A stretch of DNA of 49,999 nt from Chara braunii (lineage: Eukaryota > Streptophyta > Charophyceae > Charales > Characeae), in contig BFEA01000569.1 of assembly GCA_003427395.1 (NCBI GenBank), positions 85,368 through 135,366 of the forward strand, written 5' to 3'. The position numbers and the translations under genes are program-made. A model generated the notes under the pieces. That model saw only the letters and a list, made by a program, of their open reading frames with translations, searched no databases and was not told the DNA's origin. This document shows positions 1 to 9,646 of the stretch, piece after piece (the stretch's first letter is position 1; every line of letters begins with the position of its first letter).

Positions 1-471
1 AAAAAAAAAAAAAAACAGAAAATAAGAAAAAAGGTAGGGAATAAAATGATTCAGATTTTTGGAGGAAAAGAAAAAGTTTACATCAATGAGAAAGAGAAAA
101 GAAGAAAAAACAGAAAAATTCGGAGTTGGGTGTGGGGGGGGATGAAAAAGTGATGAAGAAAGAGAAAAAAGTGAGAAGAGAAAGAAAAAGGTAAGGTGGG
201 GGATGGGGGAGATGATGGGATTGTAGTTGGGGGAGGGAAGGAGGAGAAGAGGGAGGTAGAATAGGAGAGAAGGGTATGAAAAAGGTGGAGAGGAGTAAAT
301 GAGATTAGTGAGAAATGGTGAGTGGGGAGGAGAGGAGAGAAAAAGGTTGTGGAAGATGGGTGGAGAGGGAGGGAGGAGTAGAGAGTAATGGTTGGGGGGA
401 GAAAAGGTGATTAGATGATGGGAGAAGAGAGAAAGGGGTTGGGGGGTAGTAGGTTAGTGGTAGGAGGGTGA
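1..471 (+). repeat. Purine-rich low-complexity tract
   Basis: Almost every base on the plus strand is A or G, beginning with an A run and then mixing GGGAGA, GAAAA and GGTTGG-like words with no fixed period. Such polypurine stretches arise by slippage and can form triplex (H-DNA) structures. The open frames across it are composition artefacts rich in Pro, Ser and Thr, so I call no gene here. Confidence 0.75.
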
Positions 472-631
472 TACTAGGCTCTTGGGTGACCAAGAGCAGG
501 GTTCTACCAGGATCCACAGGATCTTGGCCTTCCAAAAAGTTGATGGCCTGATGCCACAGCAAAACAAAAGAGATGCTGATGATCTAGGGTTGGCTGAGAT
601 CTTGATCAGCCACCCTAGTGCCACAGTCACA

Positions 632-853
632 CAGCCCCCTAGCCAGGGGGGAGTCTTGAGCAGTTGCCACACTGTTGCTGCAACAGTGAGTAGTGGTAAA
701 AATATATATATATATATATGTTCGTGGCGCAGCCCCCTAGCCAAGGGGGTCTTCAACAGGTGTCCACGTGGCAGTGCAGATTGCCACGTAGCCAGGGGGG
801 CAAATAGCTTCGCAGTACGCTGTTCGCTGCTCGCCGACGAGGGGGGGGGGGGG
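632..853. repeat. CCCCCTAGCC-type short repeats, hairpin, AT and G runs
   Basis: The word AGCCCCCTAGCCA(A/G)GGGG occurs at about 632 and 731, with a partial GTAGCCAGGGGGG copy at 787. Each can fold on itself (CCCCCT/AGGGGG type). Between them lies a hairpin with 9-bp arms at 671-689 (CACTGTTGC/GCAACAGTG) and an (AT)n run at 702-719. A run of 13 or more G ends the block near 853. This looks like debris of a small GC-rich repeat; no coding sense is evident. Confidence 0.55.
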
Positions 854-1014
854 TAAATAGCTGGTGTGGAACTGTTCAACACGAACGTTCCACACTATAC
901 AACCATGCATACAGTTTGGCCAGTGTGTTATAGCACTGGCTACGCACGCGCATGAGTGCTGCCTGCCCAGGGTCAAACCCTGGCAGTAGCAGCATCCCGG
1001 ATATCTTGATAATA

Positions 1015-1195
1015 TATATCCGGGAGCGGGGCGGGGCGGGGCAGCGTGGGCGCGTAGCGCGCGCGCGTGCGGCGGCCTTGGCCTTGGCACTTGCGCGCAC
1101 GCGTGCGTGGTGGCACTCTCCTTTTTCGCCACGTGTCAGTCTCTTCCCGCTGTTGCTTTTTTCTTCTTTTTTCTCTGCTGCCGCACCATAAAAAC
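1015..1195 (+). promoter_or_regulatory. CpG-rich promoter-like segment
   Basis: This is the most CpG-dense part of the first 5 kb (GGGGCGGGGCGGGGC followed by GCGCGC words). It contains a G-box, CCACGTGTC, near 1129, then a pyrimidine-rich stretch and a TATA-like CCATAAAAAC at about 1186. In plants a G-box upstream of a TATA-like element is a common promoter layout. The only downstream open frame is weak, so promoter function is inference from motif content. Confidence 0.25.
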
Positions 1196-1245
1196 ACCTG
1201 AAAATCCCTCTGTCGGGATTACACCGATCCCGCACCCTCTGTTGC

Positions 1246-1491
1246 ATGCGGGGGGAAGGGCAGGTTGGAGCGGGGACCGTTCCCACTCTGATACCAGTGT
1301 GCTGGACCCGCCGGAATGGAGGTCCGACAGGATGGAGAAGAAGGGTGGACGAAGGAGGAGATAAAGATGGAGCTGGAAGGGACAGCGCAGCTCCGACGCA
1401 GACTCCACACGCACGTACTCAAAGATCTGCGAAAATGAAGAATGCCAAAAAACAGACAACTGCTGGGGTATACCCCCATCGGACTGACTGA
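1246..1491 (+). CDS. Weak candidate small ORF (81 codons)
   Basis: An ATG-initiated frame begins about 55 bp after a TATA-like element and ends in TGA. The predicted peptide is Gly/Arg-rich at its start and basic towards its end (Lys-Met-Lys-Asn-Ala-Lys-Lys). No domain is recognisable. An AATAAA-type signal occurs downstream near 1723. The GC-rich composition alone can keep such a frame open, so the placement after promoter-like motifs is the only real support. Confidence 0.15.
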   Translation: MRGEGQVGAGTVPTLIPVCWTRRNGGPTGWRRRVDEGGDKDGAGRDSAAPTQTPHARTQRSAKMKNAKKQTTAGVYPHRTD

Positions 1492-1542
1492 CTGAACTGG
1501 GCTGCTATCGACAGTAGTACCGGGCAGGACTAGAACAACACA

Positions 1543-1663
1543 CGGCCTGTGGGGTCAGGCCACGGCCTGGTCCCACAGGCCGAACAGGGCAAATAGCCAA
1601 ATAGGCCCTGGTTGTAGGCCAGGGCACATGAAGGCCCGCTGTCGCACTTTTTTCAGTCGGGCC
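1543..1663 (+). other. Cluster of three RNA-type hairpins
   Basis: Three hairpins follow one another. The first (1543-1582) is a 40-bp near-palindrome: an 11-bp perfect arm CGGCCTGTGGG/CCCACAGGCCG, two positions that pair only as G-U in RNA, then CAGGCC/GGCCTG round a tiny loop. The second (1605-1625) is GCCCTGG/CCAGGGC with a 7-nt loop. The third (1633-1663) is GGCCCG/CGGGCC round a 19-nt loop. The G-U pairs in the first stem would fit selection on RNA or decay of a DNA palindrome. It is too short for a typical plant pre-miRNA. Confidence 0.5.
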
Positions 1664-2108
1664 ACTTCGGGCAACCGGAAAGTCAACAGGCTGTCACGCA
1701 GGATTTTGTATGTGATTGCAATCAATAAAATAAATTAAATAATGCAAATCCATTCCTGTTATGTGCGTCCGACTTCGAGCGAGACCCTTCAATTGCGGTC
1801 TTCGCCAGTCCCCGGTCTTAGGAATCTTTTATTTTGATTCGGAACAGCAGCGAATTATGCAAATAATAACCATAAAATTATGGAGTGCTATGCATGCATC
1901 CATTATGTCAATCTGATTTTGAGAACTGTGACAAAACATCCACGGAGACAATTATCAAGCAAGAATAATGTAGAAAATAAGATTGACCGACTCGAGCAAA
2001 GATAGGGGCAATTGAATGAGGGAAGAATGATAACTCATAATAATCTCAGAAAGTACATGTAGGCAGGCATGGTCAGCACCTCTCAAGAGTCCTCACTCAT
2101 CCCTCTGG
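1664..2108. other. Gene-free A+T-rich spacer with possible polyadenylation signals
   Basis: No frame or RNA gene is evident. On the plus strand, AATAAAATAAATTAAATAATG at about 1722 could serve a plus-strand transcript. On the minus strand, an AATAAA lies at 1828-1833, about 275 nt past the stop of the minus-strand gene at 2109. It could end that transcript, but this is only positional inference. Confidence 0.35.
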
Positions 2109-3228
2109 TCAGCCTCTCACAATCTCTTTTTTCACTGATCTTTTCTGGTGCCGAGACCCACGCCGAAGTACAGTCTGAGACTGGGGCTTCGTGACAAAAT
2201 GCCACCTGTAGCCAGCAAGCTCTGAGCACGACCATCCGAGGCACATGACACGGTAGTTGACCATGGAGCAAAACTCCTCCCACAAAGTAGGCAGCCCGTC
2301 CACTGAGAAGACTCTTCGTCTGAGGTAGGGAAACTCGGTGGGCTCGGTCAACGCCTCAATGTCAATCACTGCCGGAGAGATGTATCTCTTTGCCAAGTCA
2401 ATCACATCCAGCCAACTCGTGCCATCTGTGAGAAGAAAAGAGCCTGGGGGCCTAGGGTAGTCAGTATAAAGCATCAGCCCAAAGCCGCGAACCAACGTGG
2501 TACCACTCTCATCGAGCTCCCTCTCTCTCTGCTCAAGATATTTTGTGGCTGAGATCCAGACTGGGTCAAAAAGATCATGAGCCTCCTTGCCCTTCTTTAG
2601 ATAAGACCTCAGATCGTGAATGGTGCCATCAACAAAACTAGTCTGGACAACGAAGATTGACACATCCCCCTGTCTGAAACCAATGACACTAACATACTGA
2701 TAATGGAATGCCTCTTTGCATGAGATCCGATTGAGGTTGGCCAGTACTGACTCACTGACCGGCGTAGACTGAACTGCGCTAATGAGTACCCTTGCGAATA
2801 CAAACTGATTAGATGGTTCTGGAGAACTGGTTACCAAACTGACTATTGGAAACTGGTTGCTGAAAACTGATTGCCGATGATTGATTACTGACTAAGTAAT
2901 TGTTGATAACTGATTACTGAAAACAGTTGTTTTGAAGTCTAGCCAGCTCTCTACAGTCTGCACGTAACTTGTCTCACTGAAAATCCCGGACAGCCTTCCT
3001 TGCTTCCTCTACAGTGCCCACTGAGGAAATAATAGCGCACAACCTGCCATTTTTGTCATGTAAATTATAAGAGTACTCAATCCGGGTGTGATCTCTTACC
3101 TGCATCAAAGCTTGCTCCATCATCATGATTGTCTGCTGATTGTACTCTTCCACTGCGCTCTCCCTCCAATCCTCTGACACGCCCTGACGCAGTGAGCACG
3201 CTACCTTTATAATATCTCTATCAACCAT
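2109..3228 (-). CDS. Hypothetical two-exon protein with an 84-aa duplicated module
   Basis: Exon 1 begins at an ATG (3228, context GAAATGG) and reads 83 codons before a nominal Gln-stop. The stop overlaps a good splice donor, CA|GTGAGA, with the intron starting at 2977. A TCAG acceptor at 2842-2839 restores the frame exactly into an otherwise ATG-less open frame that runs to a TGA at 2109. The 139-nt intron is ordinary for plants and the join predicts about 326 residues. Exon 1 has a strand-helix-strand look: an Ile-Lys-Val strand near residue 6, a Met-rich helix (residues 30-46), then Ile-Glu-Tyr-Ser-Tyr (52-56) and a Thr-Val-Glu-Glu-Ala helix. It is paralogous to the protein at 4381-4641. 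Exon 2 has mixed hydrophobic strands and several Trp and Cys, and a basic tail; I recognise no family. Without splicing, exon 1 alone would be an 84-aa protein. Confidence 0.5.
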
Positions 3229-3239
3229 TTCTCCCCTGA

Positions 3240-3660
3240 GTTTTCGCAGTTTAGTTACCAGTTTGTTACTGCTGCTGAGACTGCCACCCTAAAGTGTTGT
3301 TTCTAACTACTCAACTAATTGTCGTTTACTGATTGCTGTTAAGATCGCCATCTTCTGATTGCTGCCTCTGTTTTGTTGATCACGGACAGGATGCTGCTAA
3401 GATTTATCGAACAAACGCTGATTAGATGTTGATCTGTTTGCTGAATTGATTGTTGAATTGCTTGTTGGACTGCTGGTATGGTTTCTGATCTGATATCAAG
3501 TGACTCTCTGATTAGTTACAAGTCGATAACTGAATGACAAATAACTTGCTAGTCTAAAAGAGGCACTGAATGGTTGCTGATTATAAAAACAGACAAGATG
3601 CTGATCCGAAAGAAACTGATTGATTGTAGATTTCGAAGCTGCTTGAGCCTCAAAGCTGCT
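3240..3660. repeat. Cryptically simple DNA rich in CTGATTG words
   Basis: This stretch, like the intron at 2839-2977, is built from variations of CTGATTG, CTGTT and GAACTGATTG in no strict period. It reads as old slippage DNA. No gene or RNA is visible. It lies 5' of the minus-strand gene and could hold its promoter, but I see no clear TATA or initiator. Confidence 0.4.
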
Positions 3661-3700
3661 GGAAGTAACTAATGGAAAACTGACTGTTGCTGAGTGTCAA

Positions 3701-3887
3701 GTATTGCCTGAATACTGTTCCAAGTACTGCTCCGAGTACTTTTCCAAGTACTGTTCCGAGTACTGTCCCGAGTACTGTTCCGAGTATTGTTCCGGTTACT
3801 GTTCTGAGTACTGTTCCGGGTACTGTCCCGAGTACTGTTCCGGGTTCTGTCCCGAGTACTGTTCTGGGTATTATCTTGAGCCCTGTT
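3701..3887 (+). repeat. 12-bp minisatellite, unit GAGTACTGTTCC
   Basis: About 15 units of a 12-bp repeat (GAGTACTGTTCC with C/T and A/G changes) run head to tail. Because 12 is a multiple of three, frames stay open on both strands: Glu-Tyr-Cys-Ser on plus, and Asn-Ser-Thr/Asp-Ser-Thr on minus. The openness is a by-product of the period. It sits in the interval between the two paralogous minus-strand genes. Confidence 0.85.
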
Positions 3888-4059
3888 TTTAGCCACGTTT
3901 TCTGATTGTCGATTCTACCTACAGTTGCTGGCTGCTGGATGAGAACCGAACATTGCTGGTTGACTGCTGACTGGGAAACCGAACTCTGAAGAAATTGCGG
4001 ACTGAAGAAAAGGAAACGAATGTTGTGGAGGTTGCCGCCCCTAAGCTCTGTTCGAAATG

Positions 4060-4330
4060 CAGTCCAAAACACCGTCCTAAGAACCGCTCTGAGTTCAGTT
4101 CCAGGTACGATTCTGAGTACTGTCCTGTATACAGTCCCGCGTGCAGTTCGGGACACAGATCTGGGTACTGTTTCGAGTATCATCCAAACATTGGGAATCG
4201 GTTCTGAGCACGGCACTGAGTGCCGAATCTGGGTTCTGGTCCGAGTACCACTCAGAACGCTGAGTATGAGTTCCAATCTGAATACTGTTCAGGGCACCGT
4301 GTCTGAGTCCTATTATCTGAGTCAGAGTTT
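4060..4330 (+). repeat. Degenerate continuation of the 12-bp minisatellite
   Basis: Words such as GAGTACTGTCCT, GTATACAGTCCC and GGGTACTGTTTC recur at a 12-bp spacing, with far more mutations than in the 3701-3887 block. The two blocks are separated by about 170 bp of non-repeat DNA. They appear to be old and young parts of one array. Confidence 0.6.
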
Positions 4331-4380
4331 CGGTAATCCGAGTGCCTTGTTCGAACACAGCCTAATCATTTTCTTTTTCT

Positions 4381-4641
4381 TTATTGTTCAACCTTTGTCT
4401 TTGCCTGCTCGACCGTTTCCAACCAAGAGCAGGTGCTGTGAGGTTTCCCATCCGACCCACAAAAATAGACAGTGTACTCAATAACACCATGTCCTCTCTC
4501 TAAACTCAATGCATGTTCTCTCATCATCTCAATTTGGGACTTTGAGACCCCAACACACTCTTCCCAAACTTCCGTTTTGCTTCGATGTAACGAATAGCTA
4601 ACTCTCACCGTGTCACTCTTAGTCTCTCTGCTGGGGTCCAT
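4381..4641 (-). CDS. Small hypothetical protein (86 aa), paralogue of exon 1 at 2978-3228
   Basis: The frame upstream is open further, but only from a TTG. The first true ATG is at 4641 in a good context (GCAATGG) and gives 86 residues, close to the 84 of its paralogue. Both share (K/R)V..(C/Y)SL near the start, a Trp-(R/E)-Glu about ten residues on, a Gln..MM...AL helix, R.H..IEY, a (D/N)G(R/K) turn and a final TVE.A...V helix. The pattern suggests a small alpha/beta fold. No signal peptide or membrane segment is seen. The stop codon overlaps AATAAA (minus strand, 4380-4385), so the transcript may end just after the stop. Its function is unknown; the case for it being real rests on conservation between the two copies. 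Confidence 0.55.
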   Translation of the reverse strand: MDPSRETKSDTVRVSYSLHRSKTEVWEECVGVSKSQIEMMREHALSLERGHGVIEYTVYFCGSDGKPHSTCSWLETVEQAKTKVEQ

Positions 4642-4699
4642 TGCATTAGCTTTCGGAAACGAGAATGAGAAGTCCGGTTCCACTTTGTCAACAGCCAAT

Positions 4700-5690
4700 A
4701 AGGTTTGCGAGATACTTTCTTTTTATGACTAAAGCGCTTAACATGTATGGTCGGGAATGATGCTTGCTGTTCTCGAAACTCCCGTGGAGACTTCAAAGGG
4801 AAATCAGGTTTGGTGCACACCGGATTAAAGTGGCAACGGAATAGGAGATTCCTTTGCTAATAGTGTGCTATGGCTGCCGTAAGTGTACAAAGCTTATAGG
4901 TCCCGATACTCAGGTGAGGACCCTTCTAATTGGAGACCTTCCCTGGTGACAAAAATGCCAGGCTTCACAAGCGGGTTCGTGCATTCAGCACAATGAATCC
5001 AAACGGGATTAGGTACAACCGGATCAGCAGCTCACGCCTCGTGATGTTCAATCGGGGTACTCTGACCAAAAGGCAGACTGAATCTTTCACCTAAACCTTC
5101 TGGCTCCTGGTGCCAGACCAGCTTGTACTCAAGTTCAGTGTAACGTGCAGGGGCTAAATCTCTGAGAAAATTGCCCTAGTGCTCATGCTACTGCTGACTA
5201 CTTAAGAGTCAATTGAAGGTTAGTGAAGGGGGGGGCGTACATAACGTGTTTTCACGATACATTCAAGGCCACATTGATAATGACGAGGAATACAGACAGC
5301 CTTCCTTCAAATTAAATCTTGCCCCCAACTTTGCTAAGTTAGTCACCATCAAGTAGGAACTTAGCAAGAACATAGAAGATTTTTCTCAGAGCTGCCTTTC
5401 TTTTTCCCATCTAATCACAAGTCAAGGCAAAAAGCACCAGCCAATATGAATCATCTCCACATTCCCTTTTTAACATACTAGCGAAAAATAAGCCTAGAAT
5501 ATTCTACCAAGAACCTGCCTGTAATCGCCAGGTCAACAAGTACATCCAGCCGAGCGTTCGCCCACACACACTCGTATCTACAAGGTTGTAGGCTCTCACC
5601 CGGTCTATCTCAAGGCACGAATGAACTCACACCATTATGGGTAACCATTCAATCAGGGTGAGCACATGCGAGCCTACGATCTCATGCACC
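4700..5690. other. Gene-free spacer
   Basis: No frame above background and no RNA gene is seen. A G run occurs at about 5228-5235. The composition is near even and no repeat longer than about 10 bp is obvious by eye. Confidence 0.4.
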
Positions 5691-5695
5691 CATGC

Positions 5696-5957
5696 AGTCA
5701 CTCAGGGCAATCACTGGATACAGCCACACAGTGCTGTCACTCTAGGCGATCACATGATTTAATCATGCGATGCAATCGCGCGAGGCAGTCATGCGATCAG
5801 TCGCGCAGTGCAGTCATGCAAAGTGATCACGTTATACAGTCGTATGATGCGATCATACGGAACAAAACACACAACGATGTCACACCGAACAGTCACTTGG
5901 ATGCGGTCATTTGGAACAATCGATGCAACCTCACAGGTACGGTCGCACAGGTGCGAT
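5696..5957 (+). repeat. 13-bp degenerate minisatellite, unit about RRTCAYGCRANGC
   Basis: From 5696 to 5859 the words AGTCAC, AATCAC, GATCAC, AATCAT, AATCGC and AGTCGT recur every 13 bp (one step of 12), about a dozen times. They are separated by a seven-base spacer usually ending GC. The pattern decays from 5860 to 5957 but the RRTCAY word persists. Many units contain GATCAC or AATCATG-like half palindromes. It has no coding meaning because 13 shifts the frame each unit. Confidence 0.7.
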
Positions 5958-5979
5958 AACATGGCATGGGATACACACG

Positions 5980-7800
5980 AAGAAGGCTAGGCGCCTCTTT
6001 GACGTTGTCCTGTGATCTGATAGGCCACTCAGACACAGGAAATATGCATCCAATAAACACGTGTAAAGTCACGCCAATATCGAGAATATTACACTTTCTT
6101 CAATCTCATCAATCACTCAAATTGTTAACCTGTACGTTAGAGTCTTCCATGAGCCCGCAAGTCTTGAATTGTTGGTATGAGTTAGGACTACTCCCCTGTC
6201 CACCCGTTTACACTGTTTGCCGCTTACCCTTTGTCACGACGCAACATGTTTGAATAGAATGATTAGTCACACTGATTAATCAAACTGAGAAAAAAAGCTG
6301 AAATTATCTGAAAGGGGAAGTGGTTACTTTGCAACAGTCAGCGCCTTATCTGAAGACTTGGCCAAGGCGGCCATGAAGAATCGCGTCATTAACCCTTAGT
6401 AACAATGCCCATTACAAGTTGAAAGTCAAATGGAGACGGCAAAACAGGCTATCGTCGGAGTTGTTGCAGCAACAACCAAAAAAAAATAAAAAAATGAGAG
6501 ACCCCTCCCGCTCATCAGCCTCATCGAACGTCCGGCTCAATCATGGACTGTCATTTGCTTGGACCCACTGGTGTAGACGGCGAAATTACACTCTCGGATC
6601 TTTCAGGCTTATCCTGCTTACTCAGTTACCCGCACTCTCGCGTCCCTGCTCAGGTCCCCTTTCTGGTTTATTCCCTCACGACTCCCTCTGTAGCTAGCTC
6701 ATGGCCGAACAGATCACGTATACATCAATCATGATAAATGCGCTGAGCCTCCCTTTGTTAACGCATGTGGGGGAGGCCCTCACCATTCACATACTAGTTA
6801 ACTGGTAATTACAACCTACGCACAAAGAAAAGACTGCTGATCCAAGGCCCCGAGAGGAAAGGACCGTGTTCAGTGTGCAGCAAGCGGATCAAGTAGCCAC
6901 TCACACCACTCCCCGCTAACTAGCCTCTCTTGATGGTCTCCCCTCTCGTTGTCTTGGCGGGTCCCCCTCTTTCCTCATTTTTCCGTCATTACTTGCAAGT
7001 GCAGGCATGCCACACGGGCATGCGAGCAGTGGGTGACGTCAACTACCTTCTGTGAGCTCACTTCCCGCTTTGCTCACACCGTTTCTTCTTCCGCTGGCTC
7101 TCCTCTCACCCACCAGGCCTTGCTACGTGCAGCCCGAGCGCACACGTAACCACCTCTCGACTCAATCGCCAAGCTTGCTCCCTACAACCCGCAGGCAGGT
7201 CTTCTCTTCGTAGTTTGTCTCACACTGCAGTCCAGTTGAAATCACCAACTCCCATACGCTTTCGCATTTAGTTCTCGCCTCTCTTTCCCTCTCACTACAG
7301 TGTCGTCAGCAGTCTTGAGCAACGCTTACTTCCGAGTGGCTCACCACTAGCCATCATCCCTCTAGTCCGCTCAACCTCTTTTCTCAGCAGAAAAAGCATG
7401 CGCAGCCTGATCGTCTTCGTGTCCGTACTCTCAATCAGCAGGTCACGCAACGATTGCCCGTGCCCACCTTTCTTCGAACTTTTCACGCGTGTCCCTCTTA
7501 CTTCACCATGTCCACTTCACGCAAACTCTTCGCGCATCGAAGTCAGGTTGATGTCAGCCTCTCCAGCTGCATGTACATCCTACTCTTGCCCTTCTCTTGT
7601 CACCTTCTCTGCTTAGCAGCCACTCATCAGCATACGTCTTCCCAGTTCTTACACGTCATACATTGCTGCACTTTCGTAATACACTGTCCCTCTCTCTTCA
7701 TTGACCGCCCTCTCACAGAACACGCCACCTGTCGCGCGTGCGCGCGTGCAACTGTCTCTACTCGTCTCTCGGAATAGCACGTGTTGACCCTCTTTGAATG
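5980..7800. other. Gene-free region without recognisable features
   Basis: Open frames here are short, overlap on both strands and lack codon-like structure. The 6.9-7.75 kb part is pyrimidine-rich on the plus strand with many CTCTC and CACGC words. No tandem repeat, RNA gene or transposon end was found by eye. Unannotated exons of a minus-strand gene cannot be excluded. Confidence 0.35.
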
Positions 7801-7819
7801 CTGCTCCCCCCTTTTTGCC

Positions 7820-8356
7820 TCACACCCGTTTCTTACCATTACTCTGTTTCCCTCCAGTCCCTCGGCCTCCAGTCCCGCGGCCCGTGGGAGTCAGCTGTCG
7901 TGAGCTGGCCTCGGGTCCCTTCTCTACTGAATCCGCGGCTCGGTGGTGCCTTTGGATCTCCTCGGGTCTGTTCCAGGACCTGAGATCCGTCTCACGGTCA
8001 GCCTCGCTCATTACACTCTCTCCGCCCGAGTCTCTCTCGTTGTGCTGTTCCTCCCTTGTCTCGGTCCCCGTTGATGATTCGGTCTCGTGATAGATGACCG
8101 TCACTCTCAAGCCCACGGTCACCCCATCTCTTCTGCATCTCCGCTCCGCCCTGTCGCGTGCCTCGGAAATGGCAGCCTGCAGCCTCTGATCATCTCGCAT
8201 CTCCTCCTCTCTCCCACCTTCTATGCAGACCTTCAGTCGGACTACCTCTCCCCCATCATAATTCAGGGCTGTCGTAATCTGAGGGCCTTCACCCGACACT
8301 GGAACCCAGCGCACCGTGTGTCGCCAACATCCAGGCCTATAGCCGTGTAGCGCCAT
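7820..8356 (-). CDS. Hypothetical charged protein (178 aa), possible distant paralogue
   Basis: The first real ATG is at 8356 (context GCAATGG). The N-terminal third holds Val-Arg-Leu-Lys-Val-Cys-Ile, then a long Glu/Arg helix (about residues 50-75), then Gly-Val-Thr-Val-Gly-Leu-Arg-Val-Thr-Val-Ile-Tyr. The last 90 residues are hydrophilic (Glu, Arg, Ser, Gly) and look disordered. The strand-helix-strand order and spacing recall the two small proteins at 2-4.7 kb (VR.. strand, then a GV...TV strand), but identity is too low to be sure. A strong donor-like GGTAAGAA lies near 7832-7839, just before the stop, so the frame may be an exon that splices onward. A second minus-strand frame (8263-8484) overlaps its start without an ATG and could be the true upstream exon. 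Confidence 0.35.
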   Translation of the reverse strand: MALHGYRPGCWRHTVRWVPVSGEGPQITTALNYDGGEVVRLKVCIEGGREEEMRDDQRLQAAISEARDRAERRCRRDGVTVGLRVTVIYHETESSTGTETREEQHNERDSGGESVMSEADRETDLRSWNRPEEIQRHHRAADSVEKGPEASSRQLTPTGRGTGGRGTGGKQSNGKKRV

Positions 8357-8929
8357 TGCCACTCATCAGCCAGCCCTGCTTTGATAGACAGCACAACACT
8401 AGGCCATAGACCTCCTATAGCAGACCACCCCCACCGGAACTCGCAGTATAGACTGTATATCACCAGTCGACTGGCCACGGACAATATCTCAACTCCCTTT
8501 CCCTTTCATAGGCCTGTCCTCTGTGTTCTGAACGAAGGACTCAGATTAGTCTTTTTCAGACTTTACCAGTATTTCAAGAATTTTACAGTTTTCAAAATGA
8601 CTTGCAAATTAAAACCGAATAGTTTTCAGAGAAACACCTGTGCCTATAACCCAATCGATCGATCACTAACTAGCCTCTCTTTTGATAGTTCCAGACCCCA
8701 GCAATATGGCAACAGGTTCGGCACTATGGCCCCATAACAGGGAACCGATGATCGCATTTTCCCCCTTTTTAGTGCACCCTCGGTCTATCCCAGTTGGGTG
8801 CCTGTGTCCGATGGCAAGGAGGGGGGTTATGACCCTCCATGAAGGGGGTGATAGGCCTCCTACCGATGCGGCCGCGGGTCGCCCTCCTTTTGAGGTCCTG
8901 CCGCGCGATGTCAGATCGAAGCGCACCCA

Positions 8930-9430
8930 CAGACAGTATACGTGAGATCGGCTTACTTAGGCCATGAAAAGATGGTTCGAAATCCGAACCGTTGGCTTCC
9001 CACGAAAGGACAAGCCAACAGGTAGAAAATCAAATTTAGAAAACTAAATAATAATAATAAAATAAAATAACAATAATAACCACAGGAAAAAGGAAAAGGA
9101 AGGAGAGGGTGGCGTCACAAAATATCTCCGTGCACCAGCCTTGCCTGAACCGTGCCCCGTGCTCACACACGGATCTGGGGTTCCTTTTCTTTCTTTTCCC
9201 ATTTTCTTTTCTTTTTAGTTCTCACTGTATTTGCCTCTTAACCTGGCCACCGGGGTCCGCACGATTCAGACAAACAGGTGCGGTACAAACAATTTTCTGA
9301 GGGGTCGATAAGACCCAGACCATGAGACGACAGTTGCGGTCCGAGACCGGAATCGGCGGCCTTCCCTATGAAGTGACAGATCATTCAAGTGGAAAACGAC
9401 AATTCAAAATTTTGGAAAAGAAATCATAGC
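8930..9430 (+). repeat. Two diverged SINE-like units
   Basis: The segments at about 8941-9050 and 9305-9420 share an order of words: a GGCCATGA/GACCATGA start, GGTTCGAAATCCGAACC versus GGTCCGAGACCGG, CTTCCCACGAAA versus CTTCCCTATGAA, and an A-rich tail with CAAATTTAGAAAA versus CAAAATTTTGGAAAA. The first copy's GGTTCGAAATCC resembles a tRNA B box and forms a 6-bp hairpin (8974-8990). An (AATA)n tract follows the first copy at about 9045-9078, as in many SINE tails. No convincing A box was found, so the tRNA origin is tentative. Confidence 0.4.
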
Positions 9431-9646
9431 ATCGCAGTGACCCGAGGCCACTGGATTTTCCCCATACTAAAGCGGGTTTAAATTTTTGGCGTTTTATTTT
9501 CTTTTCCTCTTTCCTTCTCCGACAACGACTTTCTGTCTCATGCATCCTACCCATAACTCGACATCAGGGCACTCGGCGCGCAGTAGAAAAGACCGCGCCA
9601 CCCCCTTCATCTCCGCGTCCTAGGGCGAGCCCGGCGGCCACCACAG

